In this document: positions 38,452 through 50,909 of the stretch, piece by piece
How positions within the stretch are numbered: position 1 is the stretch's first letter
How the letters are laid out: every line of letters starts with the position of its first letter
Source of the DNA: Favolaschia claudopus
Taxonomy: Eukaryota; Basidiomycota; Agaricomycetes; Agaricales; Mycenaceae
Length of the DNA: 64,000 bases
NCBI GenBank assembly: GCA_037176885.1
Contig: JAWWNJ010000024.1
Coordinates: forward strand, 1,240,001 to 1,304,000
Reading direction: 5' to 3'
Program-made: the position numbers and the translations under genes
Notes under the pieces: generated by a model
The model's input: only the letters and a program-made list of their open reading frames with translations
The model's database searches: none
What the model was told of the DNA's origin: nothing

Positions 38452-39200
38452 GAGAATGAAAGCTTAGGGTTCTGGCCCACCGGCGGACGGTCGAGAGTCG
38501 TTGGCAAGTAAGTTCAATGGTGAATTGGTCTCGATAATGTTCCTTCAACTTCCTTGGAACAGGTTTTCATCGTAGCTAACTTCTAAATGCCTTGGGTAGT
38601 TTGATTTGAACTTAATCTCGTTCTATTCAGAATACTCGTGGCTCGGCGGCTTGGGCAAGGGGCTGTATCAAGTTTCAAGCTGACTCAAACTTTTGCTAGC
38701 TCACACTTACAAACTCGGATCCCTCAACCCCTTCAAAGGACTGAGCGCGGCACCTCTCCGATTCAGTCATAGAATTTGTAGACCATGTAGAATAGTGAAA
38801 GCGCAAACCATGTATTGAGAAAATCTTGGCTTGCATCACGGTTCTAACATCACTGATTAGAGAGGACTGAGAAATACGGAGGAAGAGTGAGGAAAAAGAA
38901 TGCACATCCATGATACTTACGCCGCAGTGAATGTATCATATCAAGGGTCAGACCGGTCAGGGACTATTTGGATCACTTCCTTTTCACAAAATCCGTTTCA
39001 ACTTATGAGATGCATGTCTTTGGTTCACCTAGGCCGTTCAATCGAGTTCGAGTTTTCAAAATCTTTGGTACCGCTCTGAAACGATTCAGACCAGATCGTC
39101 AACGTGTTACCAACCCGATAGTAGTATATAGAATCCCGCCGCCGAGTACATGCAGACGAGATATTCACTCTACCTTCCCTCACCCAGCGCACCTGACTAA
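38452..39200. other. Intergenic stretch, nothing recognised
   Basis: About 750 bp between the start of the transposase relic and the stop of the next minus-strand gene. No coding or repeat structure was seen. Confidence 0.4.
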
Positions 39201-40140
39201 TCATGAATCCGCATACTCATCAATACACAACACTTCGCTCCAGTGTGCTCTCTCTTTCGCCGAGTCCGGAACTACTACAGGAGCGACGCCGTCAAACTCG
39301 AATTGGACGATATCCCGCCACCGGCGGCCGGGGTATTTGCGCTCCACAGACGCGAGTAGGTCATTGAACGCGCCGGAAGAGGCCGAGCTTGACATCGTGA
39401 GGCGGTTCGACGTTGTTGTTGTGTTGTAGGATTGAGAGTGGCGGAGATAGGGCAGGTCGGAGGGGTCGGAGAAGGTGAGAGACGCGCGGAGGGCGGGCGG
39501 GGCGTCGAGGTCGAGGTCGAGGTTGTGAATGAAGACTTCATTGGTGTCGTCCTCGTCGCTGCCTGCTGAATCGCGTCGATGGAAGAGGCCGCGAAGGTCG
39601 TCTGTTTCGTCTTCGAGCGGTTCTTTCTTGTTGTAAAAAACGCTTCGGATACGGGCGGCCCAGTCTGGCGAGTCCTTTGGAGAACGAATGGAGCTAGAGT
39701 TCGCTGAGCGAGTCGTGGGCGCTGCGTGATACGGCGGGGTTGGATGAGACGTGATTTCGCGAGTGGGATATGCCAGTGAATTTGAAGATAAATCGCCGAG
39801 GCGGGGACGAAACGGTTTCGTGGAAATCGTGTACTGCTTCATCGGCTTGTTCTCTTCACGACAATTTGACAGCGTACTATCCTTGGCGAGAAAGCGAGAG
39901 TTGCGAGGCACATTTGTCATTACGGATAGTGGCGCTGGGCGTGTTGCAGGAAAACCTTGAAAAGGCGGGAGGGTAGACCGAGCAGCATTAGGGCGAGGTT
40001 CTTATTCCTTTCTGAACAAAACAACTGGCGTATGGCGAGAAGCACGTACCCAAACCGGAATTTTGAAGCTGCGAGATGGTAGTGTGAGGACTGGGAGCGA
40101 CAGAGGAAGCACGGCGGGGACGCGAGCGAAAGAAGCCCAT
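39201..40140 (-). CDS. Uncharacterised Ser/Asp-rich basidiomycete protein
   Basis: Two exons (40140-40050 and 39955-39201) with a GTACGT donor and AAG acceptor give 281 residues in frame. The start MGFFRSRPRRASSV is basic and serine-rich. The middle is acidic and disordered (DETDDLRGLF, GSDEDDTNEVF, LDLDLDAPP). The C terminus, from about residue 225, looks folded (FNDLLASVERKYPGRRWRDI, VQFEFDGVAPVVVPDSAKE, HWSEVLCIDEYADS) and is the part most likely conserved. No known domain, signal peptide or membrane segment is visible. It reads toward the transposase relic and shares no obvious pathway with neighbours. The gene structure is well supported; function is unknown. Confidence 0.7.
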
Positions 40141-40650
40141 CGGATAGAGTGGTAATTTGAAGGAGCGTAGATTGGAAGGAATGTGGCGAAGGCGAACCCG
40201 AAACGTGACGCACGCTTTCCCGCCCTTGTGACTGTGACAAGCCGCTTCCAGCCTGACGCGTCTTCCCTGCCGTTTGCAAGTGGGCACCCAGCCTCGACGC
40301 GTCGTGCCAGCTCCTTTCCATCCAACCCCAAGTCTTGAGCCCCTGTGCAAGCCCCCTCCCACATCGCTTCCGGTCTTGATCTGTCTCCAAAGTCGCATCG
40401 CAGCTCTATCCCAGTCTCTCTCCAGTCTTGTGCTCGCTCGCAAGCGCCCCAAAGCCCGGGAAGCTCTTTCCAGCATCTTGTAAGCCTTTGCGGCAACCTC
40501 AAGTTTTCTCTCAAGTAATTTATCTTTTTGTGCGGACTTCGACTTTCCATATCTTAATACTTTGTCGGGCTTCCCAGTGAAAAATCAATGAAATCATTCA
40601 AAATTTCGTTGCTACTCTTTTATTTTGCCACTCTCAGTCTTATCATCACC

Positions 40651-41450
40651 ATGTCCTCTGCAACTTGGGGCTGTGGTATCTGCGGGAAGGACTGTAAGAC
40701 TCGTCGCGGCCTCTCCAACCATCGTGCGGGTTGTAGAGCCAACGATCGACGAAGACAGGAGACAATTGCTGCCAACACTCCAGTCCAAATGCCTCAGGCA
40801 TCGAATCCTGGTCCTAGTCAGCCAATCCAACAGCCTACAAACACAGAGCCCGCACATCAGTCACCTCCGCCGGATATTGTACGTTCACCTCATTCAAATT
40901 ATCTGCTCATACATGTACAATCGCTGAAATAACATCCATAGGATCTTCCTCCACCTCCACCTTCTCTCCCTCCACCACCTCGAGCCGATGGCCGTCCTAG
41001 ACGCCGTTGCAAAACCTACCTGGAAAGTACGCGACCAACTTCCCGAACCTCCCGCCCCAATACCTGCACCACCTGAAGAGCCTTCTGAAGAAAATGAGAC
41101 CACACCCCCGAAGTGGGTTGAGACGCCGCCCAATAATTTCGGCGTCTACAAAGTTTTTCATACCCGCCCATCGCATGAACCCGAAGACACTCTCGGTCTC
41201 GACGACCTTTGCGGGTCTGCCGGTTTCGCCACCGCCACGCAAGCCGCCGATCTTCTCGCGGATGCCCCCGCCTGGTTCTCTTTCTTTGATGCGACCATTG
41301 CGCGCCTCATGGCGTGGTTTCACCGGTACCAGTCTCGAAGCGCTTTCAAGGACTTGTGTGGCGTCCAAGCCGAGTGGAAGATGGTTGGAATCAATTTCCG
41401 CTTTTGGTGATGAATGTCTTCAAGGATGTGGATGCAACCAAGGAGCGCAC
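40651..41450 (+). pseudogene. N-terminal relic of a second Plavaka-type transposase
   Basis: Exon 1 (40651-40878) encodes MSSATWGCGICGKDCKTRRG followed by LSNHRAGC, a C2HC finger like those that open Plavaka proteins, then a Pro/Gln-rich linker. After a 63-bp intron, exon 2 (from 40942) continues in frame (DLPPPPPSLPPPPRADG) for about 90 bases. The rest of the typical N-terminal region (LPEPPAPIPAPPEEPSEE, SFFDATIARLMAWFHRY) lies in a different frame from about 41030 and ends at a stop at 41410. Nothing of the DDE core (SDKT, ITESKH) follows. So it is both frameshifted and truncated. A hydrophobic upstream extension from an ATG at 40588 is probably 5' leader, not a signal peptide. It belongs to a different Plavaka branch from the intact copy at the left of the window. 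Confidence 0.65.
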
Positions 41451-41697
41451 TTGATCACAACAAAGGTAATAAACTGGAAATTGCCGATGAAGTTCCCGTT
41501 TGAAAACTTATACGATTTTGCTTGTGCCTCGCATGTCATCTCGAAGATGCCTCGATTCAAATCCATTGCAAGTCATTATAAAAATACATCTTGTTCAGAG
41601 TCATGCTAATGCAGAGAGGAGGAAAAAGAGATAAAGTAACTATAACGTTTATGGATGTATGAGCGTCCCATTGAATCGCATCTATAGCCCCCCACTC

Positions 41698-44600
41698 TCA
41701 AACACCTCTATGCCCCTGTGCCCGATGCCTCCCCAACAGTTCGCTCAACTTTCCCGCTGCCACCCCCTTCCCTAGCTCCGTCTCCTCCTCCTCTATCCTC
41801 CCCCGCCCATGCATCTCACTAGCATGCGTCTTCCCATGCCCATGCCCATGATGATGCCTCGTCCCAAGCACCAACGAAAACCTCTTCGCTGCCTTCGGCG
41901 CGGCCCTCGCCCCCTCACGCGCTCTCCCCTCCGGCATCGTCGTCCGCGCCGTCACACTCGTCGTCTGCAACGCAACCGCCGGCAACGAAAACCGCTTGTT
42001 CCTCCTCGCAGTATCTTCCCTCCTCTCCGCCCACCCACCATCGTCTTCCGCATCATCTAAATCCACGACAGTCTGCCGCCTCGAATTCGGAGCAGACCCA
42101 CTCCCCGACTCGGCAGATTGTTCCTCCTCCTGCCCCGCAGCAGCCTCCTCGAAGTCCTCCAGAATCTGCACATAACTCTTCGGCCTCGGCGGAGGTGACC
42201 GCACCGCCCTCACGCGCTCGCGTCCTGCCATCTCCACCGCCAGCTGCTCCCCACCAAGACCATCATCGAGATGCACCAGATCCACCTCGGACTGGTCCGC
42301 ATCTCCGCCCACCGTGCCCCGCCTTAACCGCTCATACTTCGCCGCCTGCCTCTGCTGCCCACGATCAATCGCCATCAGCGCCTCCGTTGTTGACGCAAGC
42401 GGCAGTGAAGGCATTGACAGCCACGACGGGAAATTCGACAGCGAGGATAGCGTGCCGCTGTTCGATTGTGTGTCGAGCATCTGTTGGTCCTCCGTTCCTG
42501 CTTCCCCATTTACATTCGTAGTGTCATGGACGGCGTCAGGGTCGATGGGATTATCGTTGTTATCAAGGAGAGGAAAGACGGTCTCGTAGCACGCGTTACA
42601 CGCCCTTGCAGGTTTGCTACTTGCACTCGAGCTGGATCCCTCGCGGGCATTGGGGTCGGAGATAAAGAATGTCTTTGAAGTAGATTGATATTAGCAATGA
42701 ATTGAATACACCAGACGAAGAAGTGGAAGGTGAAACACAAGAAAGCAATATGAAAGAAGACAACAAAAAAGAACGAGATATCGGTACCATACCACCAGGT
42801 GAAAAAGAATAGAGCAAAACAAGAGAGCAAAAATAACGAAAGCTAGAAACAGAACTCACCCTCTCCGAGCATGACGCACACACACACCTCCCACACAACC
42901 TACAATGATGTCGCCTCCTCCGCCACCCAAACGGCCGCCCACACCGCATACACCCCGACGTCTTCTCGTCCGGGATCCATATCGCCGGAACCCAATGTTC
43001 CACCCTTCCTCTCCTCTCCAACTTTTTGCCGCCTTTCCCCTTCCCCTCCTTCAAACTCTTCCCCTCCTTGAAATTAGTTGCGAGCCGTTCATCAGAGGGC
43101 GGGAACGGTAAAGCTTGCAACGAGCGCCGGAGATGCGCTGTCGAGGAGGAAGACGTGAGCGTCGAGTCGGGGTGCGTCGCGTTAAGCGAGACGAAGAGCA
43201 GCGCTTTGGTTTGTCGGATGGCGGAGGTCCAGGCGTCGCGTTCGCTTTCCGAGTCTGGGTAGTGCAGAGTTAGTTTTGTGATGAGGAATGTGAAGATCAG
43301 ACGCACCCGCATAGAGAACGAAACTCCCCCCAGGACTCAACACCTCAAACCTCCTCTCCTCGCCAACCTCCCTCGCCGGCGCCACCACCACCACCTCCAA
43401 GTCCACCAACTCCGCGCGCCCCTTGTACACCCACCTCCCTTCCTCGCCTGTACCCGTGCTCGCATTCCGCCTCCGCTGCTTCTTCATCCGTGAGACAGGA
43501 TGATGATAGACCGATTTGCGCTGCAGCGGAGGAGCGGAGGGTGGCGGCGTTGCAGGCGGCAGGGGAAGGAGGCTTTTCGATGCGTTGGAAGGCGATCCAT
43601 CTCCCTCACTCGATACCCGAATTAACGGCAACTCCGCCTCGCTCTTGCTCCTCGAGCGCATCATCGCCGGCCGTACGGGCGAGTTCCCCTCGTCTCTTGG
43701 TGGTGGTGTCCCGCTGCTACCCGTGATCCACTCGCTGCTATTCCCGTTCCCAGCCCAACTGACGTCCTCCGCCTCTAACCAAACAAGACAGTCGGAAAAC
43801 AGCAGGAACTCGCGATCTCGCGGCGCGGCACTGAGCTCGATGTGGGAGAGCGGACCCCGTCGGACGAGCGTGCGGCCGGGTACAATGAGCTGGAAGGGGA
43901 GGGTGGGGGTGGCCCGTTGCAGGGCAAGGAGCGAGAGGGTTTGGGCATGTGTGTGGATGGAGGTGTTGAGTGTGAGCGTGACTGGAGGGGAAGAGAGATG
44001 TTAGTTCAGGATGACTGGAAGAAAGAAAGGGAGAAAGGAAAGATTGGGTGTGGATCGCCTCTGTCATGAAAAGTAAACATTTCAGCAGACGATTGGAGAC
44101 TATCGAAGACGTGTTCTGTTTGAGATCCAACCACCAACAGTCTGGGAATAAACACATTCTGTTACTGGTTTGGTTCCCAAACGAAACACGACTTCGATAG
44201 TCTCCAGTCCTCTTGGTCATAACTCGCTTTTTTTGCCGATGAAAATTGGGATATGGAACGAAAGAAATATAGAAGGGAGCAGAAGCGACGACGTACTCTT
44301 GGAAACCAACGCATGCACCGCGGTAAGCTGGGCATGCTCGGGCTCTTCAGGATCCGTGCACTCGATGAGATCTTTCAGCAAGAGAAGATATCTTGGGCAC
44401 CGCTGCACGATCGTCAACAACCAGTCCCTCAACTTGAGCTTCCCGCAACGAGGATCCGCCTCTTGCGCAAGGAGATATGCCGCAAACGCAGGGCTGTAGT
44501 GCGGGTTGGGATGATTCGCGGAAGGCGGAGATGCGAGATTGGACATGGATGAGATGGTGGAGGGGAACGCGGTGACGAAGGGGTTGTATAGTGACAAATA

Positions 44601-45217
44601 GGGAAAGTGGGAGAGGAGCACGGGGGACAGCGGAGGCGGGTCGTCGGCGTTTGCGAGCAGGTCAGAAAGCGACGCATAGAAAGCACGGTGGAGGTTCCAT
44701 ATGTCGACGAAATTGGAGAACACCGAGGCAAGGTCGGAGCGTTGAAGCAGAGGCTGAGGGGTTTCGAGCGAGGCGATAATGGGGGAGAGGAAATGCGAGT
44801 AAATCAGCTCTAATCCATCGACGTACGCCTTTTCCGTCTCGTAGAACTCCTTGATAACCTTCCGGCGCTTGGCTTCGAGTTTACCATTGGGAAGTTTCCG
44901 GTGACTGGATGTCGGGCGCACTTTGGATCGTCGCTGGGGATTGACATTGCGCATGACTGCGGGGGTGGTCGGAGACTCGCCCTCCTCGGGCAGGGAGTCG
45001 AAAGACGCCACGCTGACGACGGATTCTCGGTGACGGGGGTTGGTGGGAAGAGAAATGCGGCGAAAAGGGAGATGCGGAGGACGGGGACGCGGTGCGGGCT
45101 GGTAGTTCTTGTCAGTAGTGGGGAACGCGACGGCGCAGGATGAAGAGCTATCTGCAGCCGAGGTCGAGTCAGTGTATAATTATGGGTTTCAGGGATTTGA
45201 ATACCAATTGCTGCCAT
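41698..45217 (-). CDS. DH-PH-FYVE Rho guanine-nucleotide exchange factor (FGD-like)
   Basis: Five exons (45217-45205, 45151-44297, 43981-43307, 43254-42860, 42672-41698) give 970 residues. A DH domain spans about 98-285 (KRRKVIKEFYETEKAYVDGL, RLRDWLLTIVQ-type helix, QRCPRYLLLLKDLIECTDP). A PH domain follows, about 300-550, split by a long low-complexity insert (PGRTLVRRGPLSHIEL, FLLFSDCLVWLE, SERDAWTSAIRQTK). A FYVE finger lies at about 605-675 with all signatures: WIPD, CMRCG, RRRHHCRLCGRCVCASC and CNACYE. The tail is acidic and His/Ser-rich. This order is that of FGD1-type GEFs, which activate Cdc42/Rho GTPases on PI3P endosomal membranes. The 44296-43982 intron (315 bp) carries a fold-back element. 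Substrate GTPase is inferred from family. Confidence 0.92.
44095..44205. repeat. 111-bp fold-back (inverted-repeat) element inside an intron
   Basis: GGAGACTATCGAAG at 44095-44108 is matched by its exact reverse complement at 44192-44205, and similarity continues inward with few mismatches (CGTGTT, GTTT). It sits wholly within the third-exon-side intron of the RhoGEF gene. It looks like a small MITE or snapback sequence; no clear target duplication was identified. Confidence 0.65.
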
Positions 45218-48076
45218 GATTTGAATTAGAGGCGGGTATAACGGAGGCCCAGCGACAAAGTCCCAGTAAGTCGAGTTTGTCGGAGATCAAGACGCGCTCC
45301 AGTTCGGGACTCGCAACTCGCGCTGGCGGTGGTACTTATTGTAGACGACGCCGTCACGAAGGACCCTAAAGCTGAAGTGGCCGCTTTGGGAAGCTATGAG
45401 ATGGGTTATTTGGTTTCATTTGCGTTCTCGCCGGCGACTATCGGAGTGATGCGGCCTTGAAGTCTTCGGGACTGTGTCAAATTATATTCCGGTCAAACTA
45501 CAGTCCTGTATGTACATACGAACGCATAACTGAATGTACAATTCTTGGAACAAGGACAAGGGATACGAGAGGAAGGAAAATGAAGTGTGTACTGTGTAAG
45601 AGGAAAGCAGAGATTTATGTATGGGGAAGGATGAGTGAGGAGGAGTCTGGAGCAGAAATGGAGCATTTGAAAGCAGATGGTTGACAGCCACGGTCTGGGA
45701 AATGCAGCGCCGTTGAAGGACAGCAATACCTGCTCAAACTCACACAGGGAAGGTGACAGAAGAGACACCAGGGATGCTCTGAGTGGAATTGATTTTCTTG
45801 GATGGAAGATCGGCGTGATTTCGGCACCTGGCAACATGACAAGCAGGTCGAAGATATAAGGCATATGTGTGAAAATTTGCGGAACCATCGTGGAGCAGGA
45901 AGACGCTGGGGGGGGAGGGGGGGCAACACGGTATGCGAGGAGGGAGGTGGGGATTGGAATCAGGTGCCGGGTAGTGAGGGAGAGCGTGAGGTCTTCGAGT
46001 TAGTGATTGACTGGGAGTGAACGAGAGATGCGGAGTGAAACGTGGTGAGGACGATTCAAGTGATGATAGCAGGATTGTCGACTGGGGGGAAGATGCGTCG
46101 CAAGGGGCTTGAAAGGCGCAAGAAGAATCGACGCAGGAGCTGCACCGTAGGGACGAGTACACGGGCTCGGGCCGGGAAAGAGCATCGCTGCATCAAGAGT
46201 GGGAGATGTGCTGCCAGTGATATTCGTGTGACCGAAACGATCTGAACAAGTGAAATTTGAGGATGGTCGTTCAGATCACCTCGCCTCCACTGCTCAGATC
46301 CAGCCTGGAACGGTGGACCCAGAGAGTACGTACGTTGTCACGGGTGAATCAGCGAAGGCTTTCTTGAGGCGTCGAGGATAACGAGACGAGACAGATTGAA
46401 GTCCTTGAGTGGGACGCTGGTAAGTACAGTATGACCCTAAAGCCGGAGAAAGGTGTGTGCAGACGACCAAGCAGTGAGCCAGCAGGGAGCACTGCGAGAC
46501 TGTCCGAGACTGTGTGCAAAAGGAAGATGGAACAGGGTTGTACACGGAGACTAACGGCATGATCGTGATGCGATCAGGCATATATGATCCGGATAGTCCC
46601 GTGTGATGGCGGAAACACTGTGGAAACTGGTTTGCGTTACCAGTCAAGTTTCCGATTTGTTGTCCTCAATTTTGCCTCAAATCGCAAGATCCCATTCTTT
46701 GTCTATGGGCGACTCGACATGGTGTTACAGGCGCCGCATCGCAATCTTCATGCCGCTGGGCAAAATCACGACTCGGGGCTTTCAAGTTGGGCGACCAAAG
46801 TTGGCACTTTGACGAGGATCACTCAAGCTCCAAATCGCTCTTCAAGTCTTGTCCCAGCTACTTATCTGGCGAAGCCTGAAAACCCAGTAGCTTCTGCTGA
46901 AGATCATCTACTTCACGCATATCAACCCAAGCCCGCTGCACACAATTCTCTCTTCTGCATGCCCACCGGCGCAGCCTATATGATCGCTTTGTTCAGAATG
47001 TTCTGCAAGGAGTCCAGAGTCTCCAGACATACAGACGTACGAGCCAGGCCTTCAAGTTCACTAACAAAATGTACCGCAACATCACGCTGTCGGGCTATTG
47101 TCATCAAACGATTCATATAGCAGCAAAGTGACCGTCAATACAAGCGCCAGATGCTTCGAGTTACGCAACGACATAATTGAAGACTCTTCAATCATTATAG
47201 ATTCGCAACTCACGACGCACCGCAGCAAATAACCACACTGACTACGTGCATATGTTCTACCAGTCAGTTGACCGATATACAATATCTTCGAGTATTCCTG
47301 GACTGAAAAGTCCCACTACTTAGGGCAGCTCATCGCCGCGGTTTCAAAACGAACAGTCTCTGACATGGGACAAATCGCGACGACAATCTATATGGTATGA
47401 TGCCCGCTCGCCGCCCGTGGCATAATACCAGAGGAATCCGTCCAGGAGGACAACAAGGAAGTAAGAGAGATGTGGAGATAATGCGGAGGCGGAAGATGAA
47501 AATTCTCCGTTTTACAGTGGACTACAAACAACTACTCTTCAAGGCGGGGATGAAACTATGCGACCAACGCTAACCACTACAGTATATGGCACATTAGACT
47601 TGCAGCTTTGAATTCGTTGCCGGCTGAATATCCACGGAAAGATCACAGCACGACGAGAAGCCGGTGCGTGAAAACTTCTGTGTCTTGAATCTACTTCTTC
47701 TAACCAACAACTGATGCAGCGCAGACCCGCAGATACGGAAAAACAAACCATATACATACGAATGTCGAAATCCGACACGACCATCGAGATCGCTGAAGGA
47801 TGGCTTACGACCACACAGGTCATCTTCTGAGTTTCTGGGAACCTTCGTCTCACCATGCTCATCATTTGCCGCACATTACACAGGTCAGTCCCATTACAAT
47901 GGGCTGAAACTGTCAATTGCCCGGTTCTATGTCCTACGCAGAGATTCGAAGCATAGGATTCGTAGGTTCGGTGCACTCCTTCCACGAGTTCACCGCGGAG
48001 CCATTCAGCGGTTAAATACCAGCGCATAGTTCAAGGACTGTTGTGAGCCTTTCTTCGGCTCGGTTCAATTGTCGAG
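45218..48076. other. Intergenic region, nothing recognised
   Basis: A 2.9-kb gap between the divergent RhoGEF and sedolisin genes. Short frames on both strands are compositionally random (Ser/Pro/Cys-rich translations) without splice or domain support. A run of 15 G bases broken by a single A (GGGGGGGAGGGGGGG, about 45908-45922) stands out. Confidence 0.4.
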
Positions 48077-50680
48077 ATGATTTTATCCACCAGCTTCTTC
48101 GTGTCTCTCCTTAGCGTGCTCGCGACGGCCAAGCCGATGGTCTCTCGCACCATGGTTGTTCACGAGTCGCGCGTGGCTCCTGGCGACAACTTCGTCCAGT
48201 CTTCTGCGGCACCAGCAGAGAAAGAACTCACACTCCGCATCGCGTTAAAGCAGAACAACATTGCCGGCCTGGAGGCCGAGCTATACAAAGTCAGCGACCC
48301 AGCGTCCAAATGTACATTCTCGTGTTCTTGTTGATGACCTTTCGACTAATCACTCTACAGTCTACGGACAGCATCTGACTCTGGAAGAGGTTGTCGAGTT
48401 CGTCAAACCCACGGATGAAACTTCGGCGGCCGTGTCCAGCTGGCTCTCAGAGAACAATGTGGACGCCAGACCCATTACACCTGCTGGTGATATGCTCGAA
48501 ATCAAGCTCCCTGTCTCTCAGGCAAACGACCTCCTATCGGCCAAGTTCTCCGTTTTCACCCACGTCACGACGAGGAAGACTATGATTCGGACACTCGAAT
48601 ATTCCCTTCCTGCGGAACTGACCCAATTTATCGAGTTCGTTCACCCGACGACCGTCTTTGCAACCGCCCTCGACCCAAGGCCCAAGCTTGTTGCCGCCAG
48701 CCGTGGAAAGCGGGCCGCCCCTGTTGCTAATGACCTCCCCGGCGAATGCGCCTCAAGTATGACCCCTGCATGTCTTCGAGTAGGTCGCTTCCTTTGCGGC
48801 AGAATTTCCTTAGATTCATCAAATGACCAGGAGCTCTACGGAATCCCGACCACTCCAGCAACTCAGAGATCCACCACGCTCGGCGTCGCTGGCTTCATTG
48901 ACGTGCGTTAATCGTCCCGCTGTTTTTCTTCTCTTTTATTGACTGTTTCCGGCCCCCTTCAGCAATGGGCAAACCAGGAAGATCTGACCGTAATTTTGGC
49001 TTGCTTTCATTTTCATAGGTTCACACTCCAGTCAACAGGACTTTCTCACCCGTTTCCGCCCCGATATCGACCCATCGGCCACTTTCGCTCTCGAGACCCT
49101 CAATGGGGGCTCAAATCCACAGAACAGATCTCAAGCCGGTGTCGAAGCAGTTCGTGTTTACCAGTAGCTTGTGTTCCGAATCAACCCTCATTTTCTTTAT
49201 CCAGGACCTTGATATTCAGGTACGATAATATGTACTCTCCGCGCCCTTCGTTTCGGTGAACTCACGGTATTGAAGTACACCATTGGTCTCGCCACCGGGG
49301 TCCCAGTCACCTTTATTTCGGCCGGTGATGATAATACCGATGACGATCTCGGCGGGTTCCTGTCAGTTTCATTTTTCGCTTCTGAACAACAGGTGCTTAT
49401 TCCAACGTTCCCAGTGACATGGCTATTTTGCTCATCAATGACCCCAACCGTCCCAGTGTCTTGACCACCAGCTATGGCTTCCAGGCCGAGACTGACTTCC
49501 CACTTTCAGTTGCCGTGTCAGTGTGTCTATACTGTCTTGCTGGCTCGATCATGACTTCGTTGATTTCAGCAACCTATGTAACACATACATGCAGTTGGGT
49601 GCTCTCGGTACCTCGGTACTCTTTGCCTCGGGCGACGGTTAGTTGGGAAAATGATCAGATTTCGCCTGGCGAGCACTGACCGTATTTCCAGGCGGCGTAT
49701 CGGGCGGCCAGAGCCGGCCCTGGTAGGCAAAATCCATGTGCATTGTCTCTCACTGAACGTGGATTGGTGTACAGTAATAATTTCGTCGCCGCCTTCCCAG
49801 CCAGCTGTCCCTTGTATGTGGCACTCCTACCCATCCAACCTCATTCCACGTCCCTGACTGCCCTTTCGATAGCGTAACATCGGTAGGATCCACCGGTGGG
49901 ATCAACCAATCCCCCGGAATCAGCGAAATCGGATCGACGTTCTCTTCTGGCGGTCAGTCTTTTGGTTGCCTCTCTTCATGAAAGGTCATTACTGATGACT
50001 CTAACGCACCTTCAGGTTTCTCTAACTACTTTCCCATTCCTGCCTACCAGGCCAAGGACGTCGCAGCCTATCTCGCATTCATCGACAGTCTCGGCACCAT
50101 CCCTGAGAGCGGAAGATTCAATCGCAGCGGTCGTGGCTTCCCCGACGTCTCTGCGCAGGGAGAGAACTTCCCGATCGTGTTAAGTGTGTCTTGCTTCCTG
50201 CTTGGCGCTATGCTTCAGGGGTTCATGATATCGCAGACGGGGAATTCGTTACCGTGGAGGGAACGTCCTGTTCCAGCCCCACCTTTGCGTCTGTGATTGC
50301 GCTCCTGAACGACGAGGAAAGCTCTCTCTCCAGCGCTTGGAGGAAACCCCCATCCTGACCGTCTAGTTTTCCAGCTCGTAGCGGCCGGAAAGCCTATCCT
50401 TGGATTCCTGAACCCTTTCCTTTACAGCCCTGCTGGCCATGCTGCGCTCAACGACGTTCTGTTTGGCGATAATCTGTATGTATTGCCTCCTTATATCTCG
50501 ATATACGCCGCTAAAACTGTGTGCAGTGGTTGCGGGACGGAGTATGTGTTATTCTGTGTTCTTTGTTCCCTTCTGGCTAACGAGTAATGTAGCGGTTTCT
50601 TTGGACACGCCGGGTGGGATGCTGTTACTGGGCTAGGCACACCTAACTATACCGCGCTGAGGACTACCGTCGGGTTGTAG
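48077..50680 (+). CDS. Secreted sedolisin / tripeptidyl-peptidase (family S53)
   Basis: Seventeen exons give 584 residues: 48077-48311, 48361-48779, 48831-48902, 48963-48989, 49039-49149, 49205-49219, 49276-49361, 49415-49516, 49570-49637, 49692-49722, 49775-49813, 49873-49952, 50016-50183, 50219-50316, 50375-50475, 50527-50541 and 50593-50680. A signal peptide (MILSTSFFVSLLSVLATAKP) precedes an S53 activation prodomain (ELTLRIALKQNNIAGLE, YGQHLTLEEVVEFVKP). The mature enzyme starts near ELYGIPTTPATQ. Catalytic residues are present: Glu287 and Asp291 (GVEADLDIQ), the oxyanion Asp (FASGDGG) and Ser501 (EGTSCSSP). Such enzymes cut tripeptides from proteins at acid pH outside the cell. The Asp291 exon has just 15 bases. 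The intron at 50317-50374 starts GA instead of GT; without its removal the last ~70 residues are lost. Confidence 0.88.
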
Positions 50681-50909
50681 ACAGCCTCTCCGTGCAAGAG
50701 TGGTTTTTTCTATCTCAAGGTTCGGGCTATGGCATGAATCCGTGCCATTGATACTTTCTATACCTCTTCTGTATTTTTTCTCGTGAAGAATTGGTCTGGT
50801 TAGATTCAAAGAGAAACCCGATGTGAACAAAAAAGGTTATTGTGCTGTCACGTGTTCGTACTTTCTTTGTTTCTTGCCACCATCATCGTCTTAGGCGCAT
50901 CTGCATATC

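Noticed and set aside
40588..40650. Signal-peptide-like start MKSFKISLLLFYF before the C2HC finger
   Set aside because: The finger protein is a Plavaka relic whose homologues start at MSS-like positions; a secreted finger is unlikely, and the A/T-rich leader explains the hydrophobic reading.
41809..42521. Arg/Pro-rich plus-strand frames opposite the RhoGEF tail
   Set aside because: They are shadows of the Glu/Asp/Arg-rich minus-strand coding sequence.
47539..48027. 162-residue minus-strand frame upstream of the sedolisin
   Set aside because: It overlaps the likely sedolisin promoter and shows no protein-like pattern.
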